Source: Pinus tabuliformis (taxonomy: Eukaryota; Streptophyta; Pinopsida; Pinales; Pinaceae). From it: a stretch of 64,000 nucleotides of DNA. The notes under the pieces were generated by a model that had not been told where the DNA came from, searched no databases, and saw nothing but the letters and a program-made list of their open reading frames with translations. Position numbers and translations under genes: made by a program. Each line of letters begins with the position of its first letter. The first letter of the stretch is position 1. The DNA lies in assembly GCA_031772625.1 (NCBI GenBank), contig CM062818.1, positions 1,279,668,277 through 1,279,732,276 of the forward strand, given 5' to 3'. Shown one piece after another: positions 1-11,730 of this stretch.

Positions 1-1934
1 AAAACCTATGGTAAAATTTTGTAGTCACATAAGCAAGAAGAACCCAAGATTTAAGGTAATTATTGATTTTTTCTTTATTTTCTTTATTTTTTATTTTTTA
101 TTTTTCTGAATTTTAATTAAAGTCTAAAGAAGCCAGGATTTAAGGTAAATATTGTTTTTTTTGCTTTTGTTTTTGTTTTCATTTTTTTTGTTTTTGTTTG
201 TTTGTTTGTTTGTTTTGTTTTTTTATTATTATTAATTAAAGTCTAAATAGGAATAGAGATCGTAAAATAATTTTCATAGAAGATCAATAGTAATTTTTTT
301 ATTATGTAGGATTTTTTATTTTTTTTTATTTTTTTTTTAATTTTGAATAAATCTAACACAAATTATAAAAAAAAGAAGAGTAAAATTCAATTTTTTTTCT
401 ATAAATGGTTTTCTGTGGTTACAAAATATTCTACTACTCCACAGTGCTCTGAGTGTGTCCCTTTTACAAGTTATTTCTCTTTAATTAAACCGTAACATAT
501 ATTGTAGAAATTTTTATTAGAAAAATCAACAATAAAATTTAAAATTTTTACTATGTAGGGATTTGAGTAAGTCACAATACCTTTTAACTTCTATCTTTTG
601 AAGAGTTCTACTGCTCCAAACTATTTTGTTCTTGCACAGTGATCCCGGTATGTCTCTCTTGCAAAAATCTCCCTTCAAATTTTAGGGAAAATAATGAATA
701 GTGAATAATTTATTACTATTTAAAATAATTTATGAAATAAGATTACGAAAAGAAAAAAATTCCACTCATTTTTCGATTTGAACAAAAAAAATCACATTTT
801 TTTTCACATAATCTGAACATCGATGCATTCAATAGTAAGGAGAACTAGTGTGTTTATGATAAATTATCGGTGCACCAAATTTTAAATACACTGACACGAT
901 AGAATTCCTTTTTTTATTTCCAAACTCCCGAAACGGTGTCGTTAATGTTTTAACATGACGGTGCAATTTTTATTTAAATGCATCGATGTTGTAATTGTTA
1001 TAAGAACACCAACATGTTAGAATTCCTTTTTATTTTGAAAATCCTAGAAATACATGTGAATCAATGTTTTTTTTTATTTAAACACATTTGTGTTGTTTTT
1101 TACAAGAGTGCCAATATGATATAATACTTTTTATTTTATTTTTGACATCCCAGAAACCGAAGTGGTAATTATATTAACACCTCGGTGCAGTTATTATTCA
1201 AATGAATTGGTGTAGTTAGTCCTCATAAGACCATTTAAAAGCTATCTGAAATTTTATTTTCACATAAAATGGCCTATCCATCTCAAATTATCCTTTAAGA
1301 TGCATCCACATGAGTTACAAATGTTCATAATATAAATTTTTTGCTTAACATTGTCTTATTCTTGAAAAATGATTTAAAGGTTATATTGAAATTCAAATTA
1401 CAGTTATATTGTTCTCGAAATTAATTTTATGTATGTACACAAAATTTTATTTCTGGTTTTGCTGAATTGGAAGGAGAAAGTATTATATTATCAAATGGCC
1501 AACTCTTCAAATTTCATCGTGTTCAATAGTGCTCAAATTCCTTTGCGAAGTCCTCCCTTTGCATGTCCAGTAATTTCGTATTTTATTTATATTTCGTTCA
1601 TCTAATTGAATTGTTTTTATCCATGTCAATTTGAATAAAAATGTATCCAAATTTGCGCAATCCTGATTCAGGATCGAATTAATATGAAAAAAATATTCTT
1701 CCATTTCAAAAATGCTCAAACCTCTTATCAGGAGCAACATATCACAAGCAGTTGGTAGATGAAAATGGACATTCACTTCACCTTACCAATTGGAACACAA
1801 CATCTTCCAACTGTAATCTTTTATCAATGGTGGTAATAATTATTTGGTATAATGTAATTTCCACGAACCAATTGCATTGACATGCTTACTAATATCATTG
1901 ATGTACTAATGTTCAATATTTTTTGAAATTAGGA
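1..1934. other. AT-rich DNA without a recognisable gene
   Basis: The stretch is dominated by runs of T and A and has no ORF with a recognisable domain. Around 390-660 two loosely similar blocks (each with an 'actgctccaaa/actactccaca' core) suggest an old duplication of about 190 bp. A tandem repeat at 880-1225 is listed separately. The short open frames here have the composition of chance ORFs in AT-rich DNA. Confidence 0.7.
880..1225. repeat. Diverged tandem repeat, about 120-bp unit, three copies
   Basis: Three successive blocks share the order 'caccaac/cactgac/gtgccaat', then 'agaattccttttt' or a variant, then 'cccgaaa/cctagaaa/cccagaaa', then a stretch with 'gcatcgatgttgt' or 'gaattggtgtagt'. 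They begin near 890, 1010 and 1110. The copies have diverged strongly. No coding content is visible. Confidence 0.5.
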
Positions 1935-2880
1935 TTCTAGTGACGATGAGCGAGCCACCTACCATCTTTCGGTGAACCCCACTATAATGTCAAATCAAGA
2001 GAAGGTTTCATTAAGAGAAAGACTTAAAGTGGAAGCATACAAAGAATGGTTGAATCAACAACCCATTAAATTTCCACTACATGCAGATTCACCAATTAAG
2101 AATGACTACAACAATAGTAGTTCTTTATAACAAGTTGGAAATGGAGGCAATGGAATAGAGGTTTGTATGGATGATTACGTGTGGGATACAACTTCCATGG
2201 AGGAAATGTTGTTAGATGCATCGCAAAATTATGAGATAGGGGATAATGCTCATATCAATGATACCTTATTCAAAAGCCTGAAATATGCCTCCACAACCAC
2301 TCTCTTTGTACCTGGCAGCAAGTCAAAGTCTACTCACCTAGGGACAATGTCATTACTATGCAACTTGAAAGAAAAATTTGGCATGTATGTTTCTCAACAA
2401 TATTAAGGTAATTGAACTGAATGATCGATCAAGTCCCTTATATTTTGAGAAATATTATAAAACAATAAACATTCAGAATAGTCGATGTAATGAACATTAA
2501 TATTAACATTGTACAATTATATTGCCCATCAACTGCATGTTATTAAAAGATAAGGCTCTTCTTTATGATAATGTCTTATCAGGTGGCTGGGAAGAGGAAA
2601 AGTGGTTGTTGAAAATGTTTGTTTTTGATTATATGTCATACCATGCATGTATGAATGGTTGTATTATATATAGAGGAGAATATGCATACAAAGATATATG
2701 TTAGAAATGTGGGCATGAAATATAATGTAAATAAAAAATAATTGGTAAATCACATGATACTCCCCATAAGATATTGAGGCACATGCCTATAATCCCAAGG
2801 ATTCAAAGGCTCTTTCATTGCAAAGAATTATCTATGTTGTATGGATGGCATGCCTCACACAAAAGTGATCAGGGAGTTAC
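1935..2880 (+). pseudogene. CACTA transposase (TNP2-type) N-terminal remnant
   Basis: Three pieces in order on the plus strand resemble the N-terminal half of plant En/Spm (CACTA) TNP2 transposases. Codons 2167-2406 read DDYVWDTTSMEEMLLDAS and then FKSLKYAS...LFVPGSKSKS..LCNLKEKFGM, like the conserved 'FYKLLKDA..PLYPGC..hSKLS...LmhiKcKfgwSd' region. A short piece near 2522-2570 may be the 'LPEG..lPkS' region. At about 2757-2872 the frame reads PHKILRHMPIIPRIQRLF, then a short spacer, then MLYGWHASHKSDQGV. This matches the TNP2 'P.KvlryFPliPRLqRLf.....a..m.WH...r..DG' block very well. Stops and probable intron remnants separate the pieces and the catalytic region is missing, so it is dead. No CACTA termini flank it at close range. 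The family call is from memory of the conserved blocks. Confidence 0.65.
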
Positions 2881-2951
2881 TTGAATCCAACTAGATTCAA
2901 TAGCTATGAAGCATATAGAGGATACGTGGCTTGAAAAATTCCATAAATTTT

Positions 2952-2984
2952 CATGTTTACTATATTTACTATATAGTAAACATG
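2952..2984. repeat. Perfect 13-bp inverted repeat (hairpin)
   Basis: The arms catgtttactata and tatagtaaacatg are exact reverse complements around a 7-nt loop. The motif 'tatttactata' continues on both sides, so replication slippage of a short AT-rich unit can explain it. Confidence 0.7.
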
Positions 2985-3946
2985 GTAAATATAGTAAATA
3001 TAGTAAAATCACATTTAATATATTTAAATTCCAATTATGGCAACATTTTGTAAACAAAAGGATGTTCTATGCATGTATAAAATGTTGATTACATCTTTTT
3101 ATGAACCATATATAACATAAACAAATGGGCTTACGTGGATGAATGAGAGGTTTTAATTTTTTCTTCATTGATAATGGAAGAGTTTCGGCATTTTTTTCAA
3201 TGGTAATTATAAAAAAAAGTTGAATTAATAAATATTTTATGGCTAAGACTTAAATGATAAAGAATGTGATAGTGATTAGGAGAGATTATGTTTCACTTTC
3301 TAATAGACTTGGTGATGCATTTTTCTTTCCTATTTAGATTATGTAAAATAAATATCTATTGTTATGTATTTATAAGAAGATATTTAAAGTAGACATGTCC
3401 TTATGATTGTAAACATGATGTAATATTGGATAGGAAAAATGTGAAAACATGAATTTTAGTGGCTATCTTGTGATAAGTACGTGGAAAAAATAATATTTAT
3501 TAAGTTCCTCATTAAGAAATAATCGAATATACTATTTTTTAGAAAGATAAATCTAATATAGTATGATTTTAGTACTATTTTACTCATATTTATTATTAAA
3601 AAATATAAATTTAAACCACAATAGAAAATAAAGAACCACAATATCACCAAAATTTTATATCTTTAATTACTAGAAAACATTCACTTATCTCTTTAGGGGA
3701 GAACTTACAATAGAGAAAATCCCCATGAAGTACAAGTAACTTCATCTTTACAGAGAGAAATTTCTAATTTAAATTGGTAAGAGTTGCTATAAATATTAAA
3801 GCTAAATTTCTTTAAATACTCATAACTTTAGTGAAAAATTAAATTTTATTAAAATAAAAAAAAATTATATTAAATCTAAATTAATTATAAAAATTTATGA
3901 CTTAATTTTTTAAAATTTAACCATAGATTGAATTTTATAAATGAAT

Positions 3947-4106
3947 ATAGATCCATCTTAACAACAGATCTACCAAGATTTGAGAGGGGTCAAATCTCAT
4001 TATATGAAAATCTCTTTTCAGAATGCAAAACTTTAAAAAATATGTACATGTCAAAAGATTTAATCTCGTTTAGTGATTCATAAATATGTGATTAAGATGG
4101 ATCTAT
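3947..4106. mobile_element. MITE-like element with 15-bp terminal inverted repeats
   Basis: The sequence atagatccatcttaa at 3947-3961 is the exact reverse complement of ttaagatggatctat at 4092-4106, bounding a 160-bp non-coding AT-rich segment. This is the architecture of a miniature inverted-repeat element. No clear target duplication was identified. Similar words ('cagatcta', 'gtcaaatctc', 'atggatcta') recur around 62950-63180 next to the large microsatellite, hinting at a second diverged copy. The superfamily cannot be assigned. Confidence 0.5.
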
Positions 4107-4119
4107 AGTGGTTTTCTAT

Positions 4120-4121
<2 letters not shown>

Positions 4122-4175
<54 letters not shown>
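4122..4175. repeat. (TA)n microsatellite
   Basis: An uninterrupted TA dinucleotide tract of about 52 bp lies 16 bp to the right of the MITE-like element. Confidence 0.95.
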
Positions 4176-4178
<3 letters not shown>

Positions 4179-5892
4179 CCATAGTGTAATTTTTTATTAT
4201 TTAAATTATATTTTTGAATAATTTATTATTATTAATATTTTATATTAAAAGCTGAATGAGTTACACATTTTTATTTTATTGAGAACTAACTAAATTATTC
4301 TACCTTTAATTAATTTTTCCTTATGAGTAATAAAATATTCTACTAATTATGTTAGAATGAATATCAATGAACTATCTAAGCAATAGAGAAATATTTATGA
4401 TGATTTTAAAATTATAGTTTCAATGATATTAAACTTTGTACTTTATACATATACCTTTGCATTTTTTTAATAAGTCAGTTTGCATGTAATTTCATATACA
4501 AAATTTTGATATAACTTCACCTATACATAATCTATCATAAGTATTATTTCATAATAAAAAACATCATGATGATAACCATCTAGCAAACATAAACAACATC
4601 TAAAATACACATTCAAATTTGTTGACATCATCTAATTATATACATCTCTAGCACATATCAACGTCATTAGCTAGCACACAAATCTATTAACCTAACAAGG
4701 CATCATCATCGCGATCACATCTAACAAGACACACATTGTAATGTAAAATCGTCATCACACACACACCCTAAAATACACATCTCATGTATGTAATACCCCT
4801 CTCTGCTCATTCTTTATTTAGACTAAACTATTTTTAGTAATGGCTAGACATAATAGGGAATTTTCATTGGACTACAACATGGTGACGTACTAAATAAAAT
4901 TGAATAATAAAAATAAATTGGATAATTACTTTGGAAAGAACTTGAGCTAATGACATCCTTATCTAAAAAAATGGAAAAGATAGACTTCCCTTAATTACAC
5001 CTAGAAACCCGTAGGAGGGGATTAAAATGATTTACTATGATTGGGAGAAAAAAAATGATTAAAACACTCAAAATGGGAAAAAGAAAAACAAAAAAGGTTG
5101 AATAAAGAGTTGCAGGAGAAAAATGCAGGCTTTAATGAAAAATGGAAGAGACTTTTTTGAAAAATAAGAAAATCGTAGGAGGCTAGCAGACCCTAAAAAG
5201 TGGGACGTTGCTTAGGAAAGTCTTCCAGAGAAATTAGGAATAAAAATGCTTGCCAAGAATCACAAGAGGTTGTTGGCTCTGGGGGTAAGAGAGAGATCTC
5301 AGCCCGGGGGAGAACCTGTGGTGAAAGGTTTGTGGTTGGCTGGAAAATTGTATTTCCCAAGCAGAACTGGTGGTCACAGTTAAATATTCTGGTTACTATT
5401 TACTTCAAATACTGTATATCCTATGAATTAGTTGATATGAACTCTATTTTTCTCATCATAAGTACAATATACTCTTGTGTGAATTAATTAGGATTTTATG
5501 AGTTATTGTCTTGCATGTTGGTTTCACAGCATGACTATATAATTCTACTAAATATTGTATAGTAAAAATAGTTATGGTGTGGTTAGCAGCAGCTCGAATA
5601 AGTTGCAACCAAACTTTCTTATCTTGATTTGAATATTAAAGTATAAAATGATTTTTTTGTAAGTTGACATTTTATTCTAACTATTGATAATAGATCAGAA
5701 ATATAGAATTCGTTATAATACAAGTAATATCTTAAGATATTTTCTGCATATATAGGTGGAAGATCTAACGGAAATGATTCAAATTCCTAGGATGGGCTTA
5801 ATTTTTATCTATTATGGAATTGGTTGTGTATAAAAGGATTATCCATTCTATTGTAATTATGCATATTCTTACAATATCACTTTATTTATACA

Positions 5893-7513
5893 TGTTGGCA
5901 TTATGATGCATGTGTTGTATTTGATGGCAACCCACTTGTAGCAGAACAACTCACTTGTATATGGTAACTAGATGAATCTACAGAAGAGATATCAGATGTG
6001 ATAGAATGCATGATAGTAGTGTTTACAAATGTGATGAAATGCAGGGTAGTTTCAAGGAATCAATTCAGAAGGCAACTCACTCAAATGAAAGATCATAGTA
6101 CAGCATGACAACAACAAAGAATTACAGTTCAGACTAGAAAGAATGAAGAAAGAGAGGTATACGCAGGTTCACCTTGACCAAGCTGCGTATACACGTAGGT
6201 TAACAGAACAAAAGGAGTGTATAACGTATACACACACTTTCACAAAAGGATCTGATGAAGTTTGAGATCCAGTATACAGGTTATCGGCTTATGGTGATTT
6301 GTTTGATCTGGACCAAGGATGAACCTTAGCGGTTGATGAGGGAAAAGATCTAATGATGGATTAGGATATTAAGGCTTCAAATGAATTATGATTATATGGT
6401 TTGATCATGTATAAACTAGATCTAAATACTGACGCATGTATTGTTCTGTAAATGTTATGATCTCGGTATAACTGAAGTCTGGAATAGCTGTAGAATTATG
6501 AATTAATATTTGCAGATGTATACGATGGTTGGCTTTGGGAGAAGCACATATACACACAAGTTTGACACATGGAAGTAGTGTATACCTTATAAAGTATGTT
6601 TCAGCTGTTTTTGTTTGTTGTTGCAAAGTTCTAGGTTCTAGTTTGGGTTCTCCTCTATGTTCTGGTGACTGTAGTTTGATGACAGCAGACTGAATGTTCA
6701 AATTGATTGATTGTGATTTATTTCAGTGACGATTAGCTTTCAGGGATTCAGTTATGGGTGATTAAGAGATTTATGATTGAGTTTCAATGATTGGTTAATG
6801 CAAATGTATTTGATGGTTGTTGTGGAGAGGTGATTGATTTTGAGCTTCACTGTTGATAATGGGTCTAGTATGAAAATTAGATGAAACGAGGCCTTCATGT
6901 GTATTTTTGTGTACCAGAAGCATCGAGTCTAAAAATTTATGAAACGTGGTCCCTGGAGGAACAGAGAAGGTTGTAGCCTTCTTTAGGTCGGTGCCTACAT
7001 ACTAGTAGACATATCGGCTAGTACAAGAGCTGGGGGGTTGTAGCTCCCTTCCAGTAGAAGCTGGAGAATGAGAGAAGGTAGTCACCTTCTACAGGTACAA
7101 GTGTCTGTACTGGTATGAGTCTGCACTAGTACAATGTTGTAAACAACTTTTCTTATTGTTAAAAGAAGACAGAGATGATAGCAGTAGGTGGTTTTCACCC
7201 ACATTGGTTTTCCACCCTAAATCTTGGTGTTCATGTGTGTTTCTTATGTGTGATGGTTCACTCTGTTATTAACTACATATGGTTACAATTTAATGTTTAA
7301 TAAATTACTAATGCACAAATTAAAGATTAACATATGAGGAATTAATTGAGTGATTAGTTTGCTAGATATACACTTGTTTCCTTAAACACAGTTGCGTGTA
7401 CACGCGGGTTACCCACATGGTAGTAGCATATATAAATTTGAGTATGAGAAGTAAAAGATTATTGACTTGACTAATTCTGATTCAACCACCCCCTCTCAGT
7501 ATTATTTCCAACA
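5893..7513 (+). mobile_element. Ty1-copia 5' LTR
   Basis: The segment starts TGTTGGCATT and ends TTTCCAACA, so its termini form the perfect short inverted repeat TGTTGG...CCAACA expected of an LTR. It is followed after 2 bp by TGGTATCAGAGC, the initiator tRNA-Met primer site diagnostic of plant Ty1-copia elements. That primer site fixes the LTR end and the plus orientation. The LTR is 1621 bp. No second copy of this LTR was recognised in the window, so the 3' LTR is missing, truncated or too diverged to see. The two-base and terminal-repeat boundaries are seen directly; the superfamily follows from the primer site. Confidence 0.8.
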
Positions 7514-7515
7514 AT

Positions 7516-7527
7516 TGGTATCAGAGC
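7516..7527 (+). other. Primer binding site, initiator tRNA-Met type
   Basis: TGGTATCAGAGC is complementary to the 3' end of plant initiator tRNA-Met and is the usual minus-strand primer site of Ty1-copia elements. It lies two bases inside the LTR ending at 7513. Confidence 0.85.
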
Positions 7528-7574
7528 ATTCCCTTTGTTAGAAGCTTGATCGCTTGAAGGAGATCCGTAGAACA

Positions 7575-7871
7575 ATGGGAAAGAAGCTAAAGAAGAAAGC
7601 ACCTCGGAAGAGGAATACATCTCATAGGAACTATGACAGTGGGAAAGTCGATTGGGGATTATGTCGAACCAACCCTTTAGATTCAGAATCACCTCAGAAT
7701 GAAGATGAACAAGCAAAAGAACTATCAGGTATGAATTCATTATCCTCTGGTGATACATTTCTCTTTCCATTTGAAGATGATGAAAGTAATAGTGAAACAA
7801 CTAAATTTGCTCTTATGGGTGATGAAAGTGTCACTCCCTCTCTCTCCCCCTTTGCCCTATATAATCCATAA
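7575..7871 (+). CDS. Short ORF after a copia LTR, probable gag remnant
   Basis: An ATG-initiated frame of 98 codons begins 48 bp after the tRNA-Met primer site. The N-terminus is strongly basic (MGKKLKKKAPRKR). The C-terminal half is acidic (FEDDESNSETTKFALMGDES). No zinc knuckle, protease or integrase motif is present, and the expected gag helix region of copia elements is absent. It is probably the fused remains of an internally deleted copia gag, since words such as 'KFALMGDE' resemble the tail of plant copia gag proteins. This is an inference from position and composition. It is unlikely to be a functional protein. Confidence 0.35.
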   Translation: MGKKLKKKAPRKRNTSHRNYDSGKVDWGLCRTNPLDSESPQNEDEQAKELSGMNSLSSGDTFLFPFEDDESNSETTKFALMGDESVTPSLSPFALYNP

Positions 7872-8195
7872 GGTGAGAAATTCATCTTTGGTGTAGCTAC
7901 AGATTTTATGTTTGATAATTATAGGTTATTTATAGGCTATACATGTCTTCAAACTCTCGCTTATAATTGATTATTCAACTGAACATCTTGATCATCTTAT
8001 GCATAACTATTTTTCCCTCCACCAACTTTCATAACTTCCATAACCGTTAGCTAGGGCCTTGCAACTTCGATGCTATTATGCTTATTTGGTAAAATATTTT
8101 CCGAGACTTTACAAGGTTTTATAGTTTAATGAAAGTTGTAGAATTTACATTTACAAAATTTTAAGCTGTAATTCTTTAAATTGTACTTCCTTAAA

Positions 8196-8270
8196 GGGTG
8201 CTAGCTCAATGGAAGAGCACATCATTTACAAGAAGGAGGTTGGTGGTTCGATTCCATTTGTTAGTGGTGC
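8196..8270 (+). pseudogene. Decayed tRNA-Val(TAC)-like sequence, organellar/bacterial type
   Basis: The segment carries an A-box-like TAGCTCAATGG, an anticodon-loop-like TTTACAAG (anticodon TAC) and a perfect B box GGTTCGATTCC at normal spacing. Read side by side it follows a bacterial or organellar tRNA-Val(TAC), which also starts GGGTG.TTAGCTCAG and has a CTTACAAG loop. The anticodon stem is broken and the 3' acceptor strand does not pair with the 5' GGGTGCT. It is therefore a tRNA pseudogene, an organelle-derived insert, or the tRNA head of a SINE. No 3' tail was recognised that would decide for a SINE. Confidence 0.5.
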
Positions 8271-9376
8271 TCTTTTCATACTTCCATCAGGGACCAAAAT
8301 CTGCTCTTTTGCATTTTCATAGTAGGAGTCCTATACTGTAAATTTTTTTTCATCACTCCATTAGGTCATGATATATGGATCCACTCATGGTTGTTTTCTT
8401 TTCAGCTTCTCCCTTATAGACTCTACTTGCTCATCCTCAATCTGCAATCCATTCATTAGGTCCTAGGGTTTGATTTCATTAGGTCTAGGGTTTCATTACC
8501 AAGGTCAAGAAAATGTTTTTCAAATGTAAATAAAGGTTAGCAAGGGCATGAGGATGATCAATAATTCAAGCATGGTGGCTTGGAAGTAATAGCCTACTGA
8601 AAATATTGTTTTTGTAACCTAATGTAATTTTCACCAGAAAAACATGTTTTTGAGGTGAAAACATAGTATTTTGAATTTGTTTATATTTTTTATATAATTT
8701 TAAGTTTCTATATGTAATAATGGTTTCCATCTGCTCCTAAGTATCTGTTCCTACTGCCTAACAAAAAAAGCACTACAAAAAGCAAGACAGTGAGCGTAGG
8801 GAGTAAGGGACTGCACTTCTAGATAAAATAGGTCGGTGTTGCACACAGGGGATGGGGTGTTGCACGTGGAGTAGGGTGCTGCGCTCCTGGCAATTTTCAG
8901 CAGTTCAAATTTACAAAGGCATTATGCGTAGGACTAGGCATTGCGCATCTAGGTGAAGGCGCTGTGCATTGGGCAATAAGCCACCAAATCATCCATAACA
9001 CCAAAAAATTCACCAAATTCTTTGCTATTTCCTCTTTTACAAGTAATTTGCAACTCTCCACTTTATTTTTAGCTTGCACAATGAAAGTTATAGACATTTT
9101 CTTCACACTTAAAATCAAACCCTAGTTTCTTCTATAAAACCCTAACTGCTTTGTTTCCCATCAATCATCACTAGAACTAAAAACCCTCTTTACATCATTA
9201 CCCATCCCTTCATCCATACCCCCTCATTATATCCCTCATCCTAAAAACCATTTCCCTCACTCTCATAATTCATATTTTGTATAAATATACCTTAAACACA
9301 TCCCTATAATCCTAAAGACTCCCACTCATTCCCTTCAACCCTTTCTAAAGGTGTGCAACTAAAAAATCTTGTAAAC
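8271..9376. other. Non-coding leader region upstream of the ORF at 9377
   Basis: Around 8810-8970 the word 'tgcgcat/tgcacgt/ctgcgct' recurs every 20-30 bp, forming a degenerate GC-richer patch in AT-rich DNA. A possible promoter follows: 'ctataaaaccctaac' near 9135, about 240 bp before the ATG at 9377. No ORF with a recognisable domain was found. It could be the LTR or leader of a degraded retroelement, but no LTR ends were identified. Confidence 0.4.
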
Positions 9377-10708
9377 ATGGATAGGGAAGATCATGAATAT
9401 GAAGAGGAAAACACAACTAGTGACAATTCAATAGATAGAGCCAGGCATCACAAAAAATCTCATAAGGGAGGCAAGATCATAACAGAAGAGCCAAAAAACC
9501 TAAGGGAACTATAGGCTTCTGAGCTGGCTGTTTCATGTTTTAGACATCTTGGATGCTATGACTTTTGTGAACAAGTGGAGAGAGTCCAATTTCACCCAAA
9601 GCTCAGTAGACTCTTTGCAACTCATCTTCAAAACAATAAAGTGACTCTTGCTGGGGTAACTTTCACAGTGTCACCATCCATCATTTCATATGCCACCAGG
9701 ATTCCAGATGTTGGTGAAAAGTGGTATAAGGACCAAGATCTTGATGAAAATTATTATGAGCCTTACATTAAACCTCATTATAGAAATCAGGGGAAGAGGT
9801 TTCTTCCTTTCAAATTTCTTCAGAACAGGTATGTCCCCTTGATGAGAATCATCATCAAATATTTCACTTGTTGAGGGCATATTTTCGAGATTGTACACTT
9901 ACCACATCAAGCTCCTCATGCATTTTACAAGGGTGAAGAGGTAAAACCTCCCATACTTTTTGCTTAGAAACATTGAGAAAATAGCTTACCTTGTGCACAA
10001 GAAGCCATAGCCTCAACAAATGAGCAATATCTATCACTACTCATTGATCAAAATTATTGTTCTTCATCATCTCAGTCTCCTTAACATCCCTTGGGAGACA
10101 TTTATTGCTCATGATATGTTTAGGGGTCCCCAGATTCCTCCATCAGTGTTTCAAGAAACAGGTGGGCCTTCTAGTCATGTGGAAATGGGGAAAGAGATCA
10201 AGGAGACAAGAACTGCTGAGGTGCCAGTTTACTTGACATATCAGAAAGGCACAAGGAAATTGTTTGCAGTTGTTAGGCAAGTGTTTGCTCCACGGGAGGT
10301 GGAGGGGACCTTGCCTTCATCATCAGCCCATAGGCAAATGCTAGCTCTAGAGGATGTGGAAGGGGCTTCGCCTTCTTCATTGACACAACAGGTACAGGTA
10401 TAGCAGTTGCACAAGGGGAAGGAAAGATGCTGGATAATGATGAGAACGAAAGGGACTTTGACTTGGAAGAACATGATGAACCAGAGTAGCATGACATTGA
10501 GACCATTGACTTAGAGGCTCAGGAGAGGGAGACAAGAAAAGACATCATCATACGGGAAAAGGAGGCTCAAGTGTGAGCTCTAATGGACAACCTAGAGAGG
10601 GCCAAGTATGTCATCACATACTTAGAGCAGGAAAACAAACAATTGAGTGACAAATAATTCTTCATGGACCTAGAAGTTCTCAAAGAAAAGAGGCAAAGTG
10701 GAAAAGAA
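9377..10708 (+). pseudogene. Plant transposon/retroelement accessory ORF, broken and truncated
   Basis: A frame starting MDREDHEYEEENTTSD at 9377 reaches a TAG at 9512. It continues in the same frame as ASELAVSCFRHLGCYDFCEQVERVQF, then LAGVTFTVSPSIISYATRIP, then GEKWYKDQDLDE..., and stops at 9874. Further reading needs a frame change: 10020-10403 carries NIPWETFIAHDMFRG. A last segment, to about 10660, is Glu/Lys-rich and looks like a coiled coil (LEAQERETRKDIIIREKEAQ). The first block resembles the 'putative plant transposon protein' family (Pfam Transposase_32-like) that occurs as an extra ORF of plant LTR elements. That family call is from memory and tentative. The ORF runs directly into the CACTA terminus at 10709, which probably truncated it. 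Confidence 0.5.
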
Positions 10709-11440
10709 CACTACAAGAAAAAAGGTCATTGGTGAGGGTCATGCCTATCACGGACCTTAAAGGTCCGTCACCCATGTGACATATGGTGATGGTCTTTAAA
10801 AAAGCGTTGTTGTAAGTGTATATAGTGATGGTCCTTTAAGGTTTGTCACCAAAGCCATTTTCAATGACACTTTTGATGCGGGTCGTTAAAGTCCCATCAC
10901 TAATTCTCTCTTTGGTGACACTTTTGGTGAGGGTCATTAAATGCCCATCACTAATTCTCTCTTTGGTGACACTTCTAGTGACGATATTTTATTGACCATC
11001 ACCAATGATCTTTTTGGTTATTTTTGGTGACAGTTAAGAAATGTTCATCACCATTGATCATTCCAATGAGTTTTTTATGACACTTCATTCCTATGACGGA
11101 CCTTTAAGGTCCATCACCAACGTTGTATATGGTAACGGTCTTTAATAAATCATTCTTGTTAGTGTATATAGTGATGGTCCTTTAAGGTTTGTCACCAAAT
11201 CCATTTTCAATGATATTTTTGGTGATGGTCGTTAAAGGCCCATCACTAATTTTCTGTTTGGTGACACTTTTGGTGAGGATCATTAAAGACCTATCAGTAA
11301 TTCTCTTTTTGGTGACACTTCTAGTGATGATATTTTATTGAACCTCACCAATGCTCTTTTTGGTTACTTTTGGTGACAGTAAAAAACTATTCGTCATCAT
11401 TGATCAATCCAATGAGTTTTTGATGAAGCTATGTACTTGT
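10709..11440 (+). mobile_element. CACTA (En/Spm) transposon terminus with subterminal repeats
   Basis: CACTACAAGAAAAAAGG at 10709 is the canonical plant CACTA terminal inverted repeat. It is followed by a dense subterminal array of GGTGA/TCACC words ('ggtgacacttttggtgagggtc' variants), including the palindrome acggacctt-a-aaggtccgt at 10750-10768. The array consists of two long direct copies with a period near 345 bp (about 10745-11085 and 11090-11430). The opposite terminus (CTTGTAGTG) was not found in the window, so this is a truncated end or its partner has decayed. Interior coding sequence is absent here. The TNP2 remnant at 1935-2880 lies outside and is not demonstrably linked. Confidence 0.75.
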
Positions 11441-11730
11441 TACTATATTTTTGTCAAAATATAACAATTTAAGACCAGGTTGTGGAGTATTTTTTATTAT
11501 CTATCCAAGGTCATAGTGGTTATAATAGTCAGTCAATTTGTTAAGAATTAATTAGTGTGTATCATTTCCCTCATGTCATAAGAATATAGTTTTCATATGA
11601 TTCAACACATGATTTATCTCTATTAGGTTTATTATCTAGCGAATTTCTGTTAAATAAAGTTCCACTAGTGTGTGTAGGAACTATATTATTTAATACATAA
11701 TAAAGCTCTATTAATTCTATTAATGAGAGA
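11441..11730. other. AT-rich spacer, nothing recognised
   Basis: There is no ORF, RNA gene or repeat boundary that I can support between the CACTA array and the satellite block. Confidence 0.5.

Larger units (their letters stand above)
2985..5892. other. AT-rich intergenic DNA, no gene supported
   Basis: This stretch holds a MITE-like inverted repeat and a (TA)n tract, listed separately. Several open frames of 60-95 codons (for example 5200-5487, plus strand) have no recognisable domain or conserved motif. A cluster of 'aca/catc' words around 4560-4790 is low-complexity. Nothing else was recognised. Confidence 0.6.

Noticed and set aside
2906..3088. Opposed ORFs rich in LLYLLYS over the AT-rich hairpin
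   Set aside because: Both frames are translations of the 'atagtaaat' slippage repeat.
5200..5487. 95-codon plus-strand ORF (MGRCLGKSSREIRNK...)
   Set aside because: No domain, no homologue known to me, no splice or promoter context; looks like a chance frame.
7575..7871. A complete copia element beginning at 5893
   Set aside because: No integrase, RT or 3' LTR follows; only the LTR, primer site and a short ORF are present.
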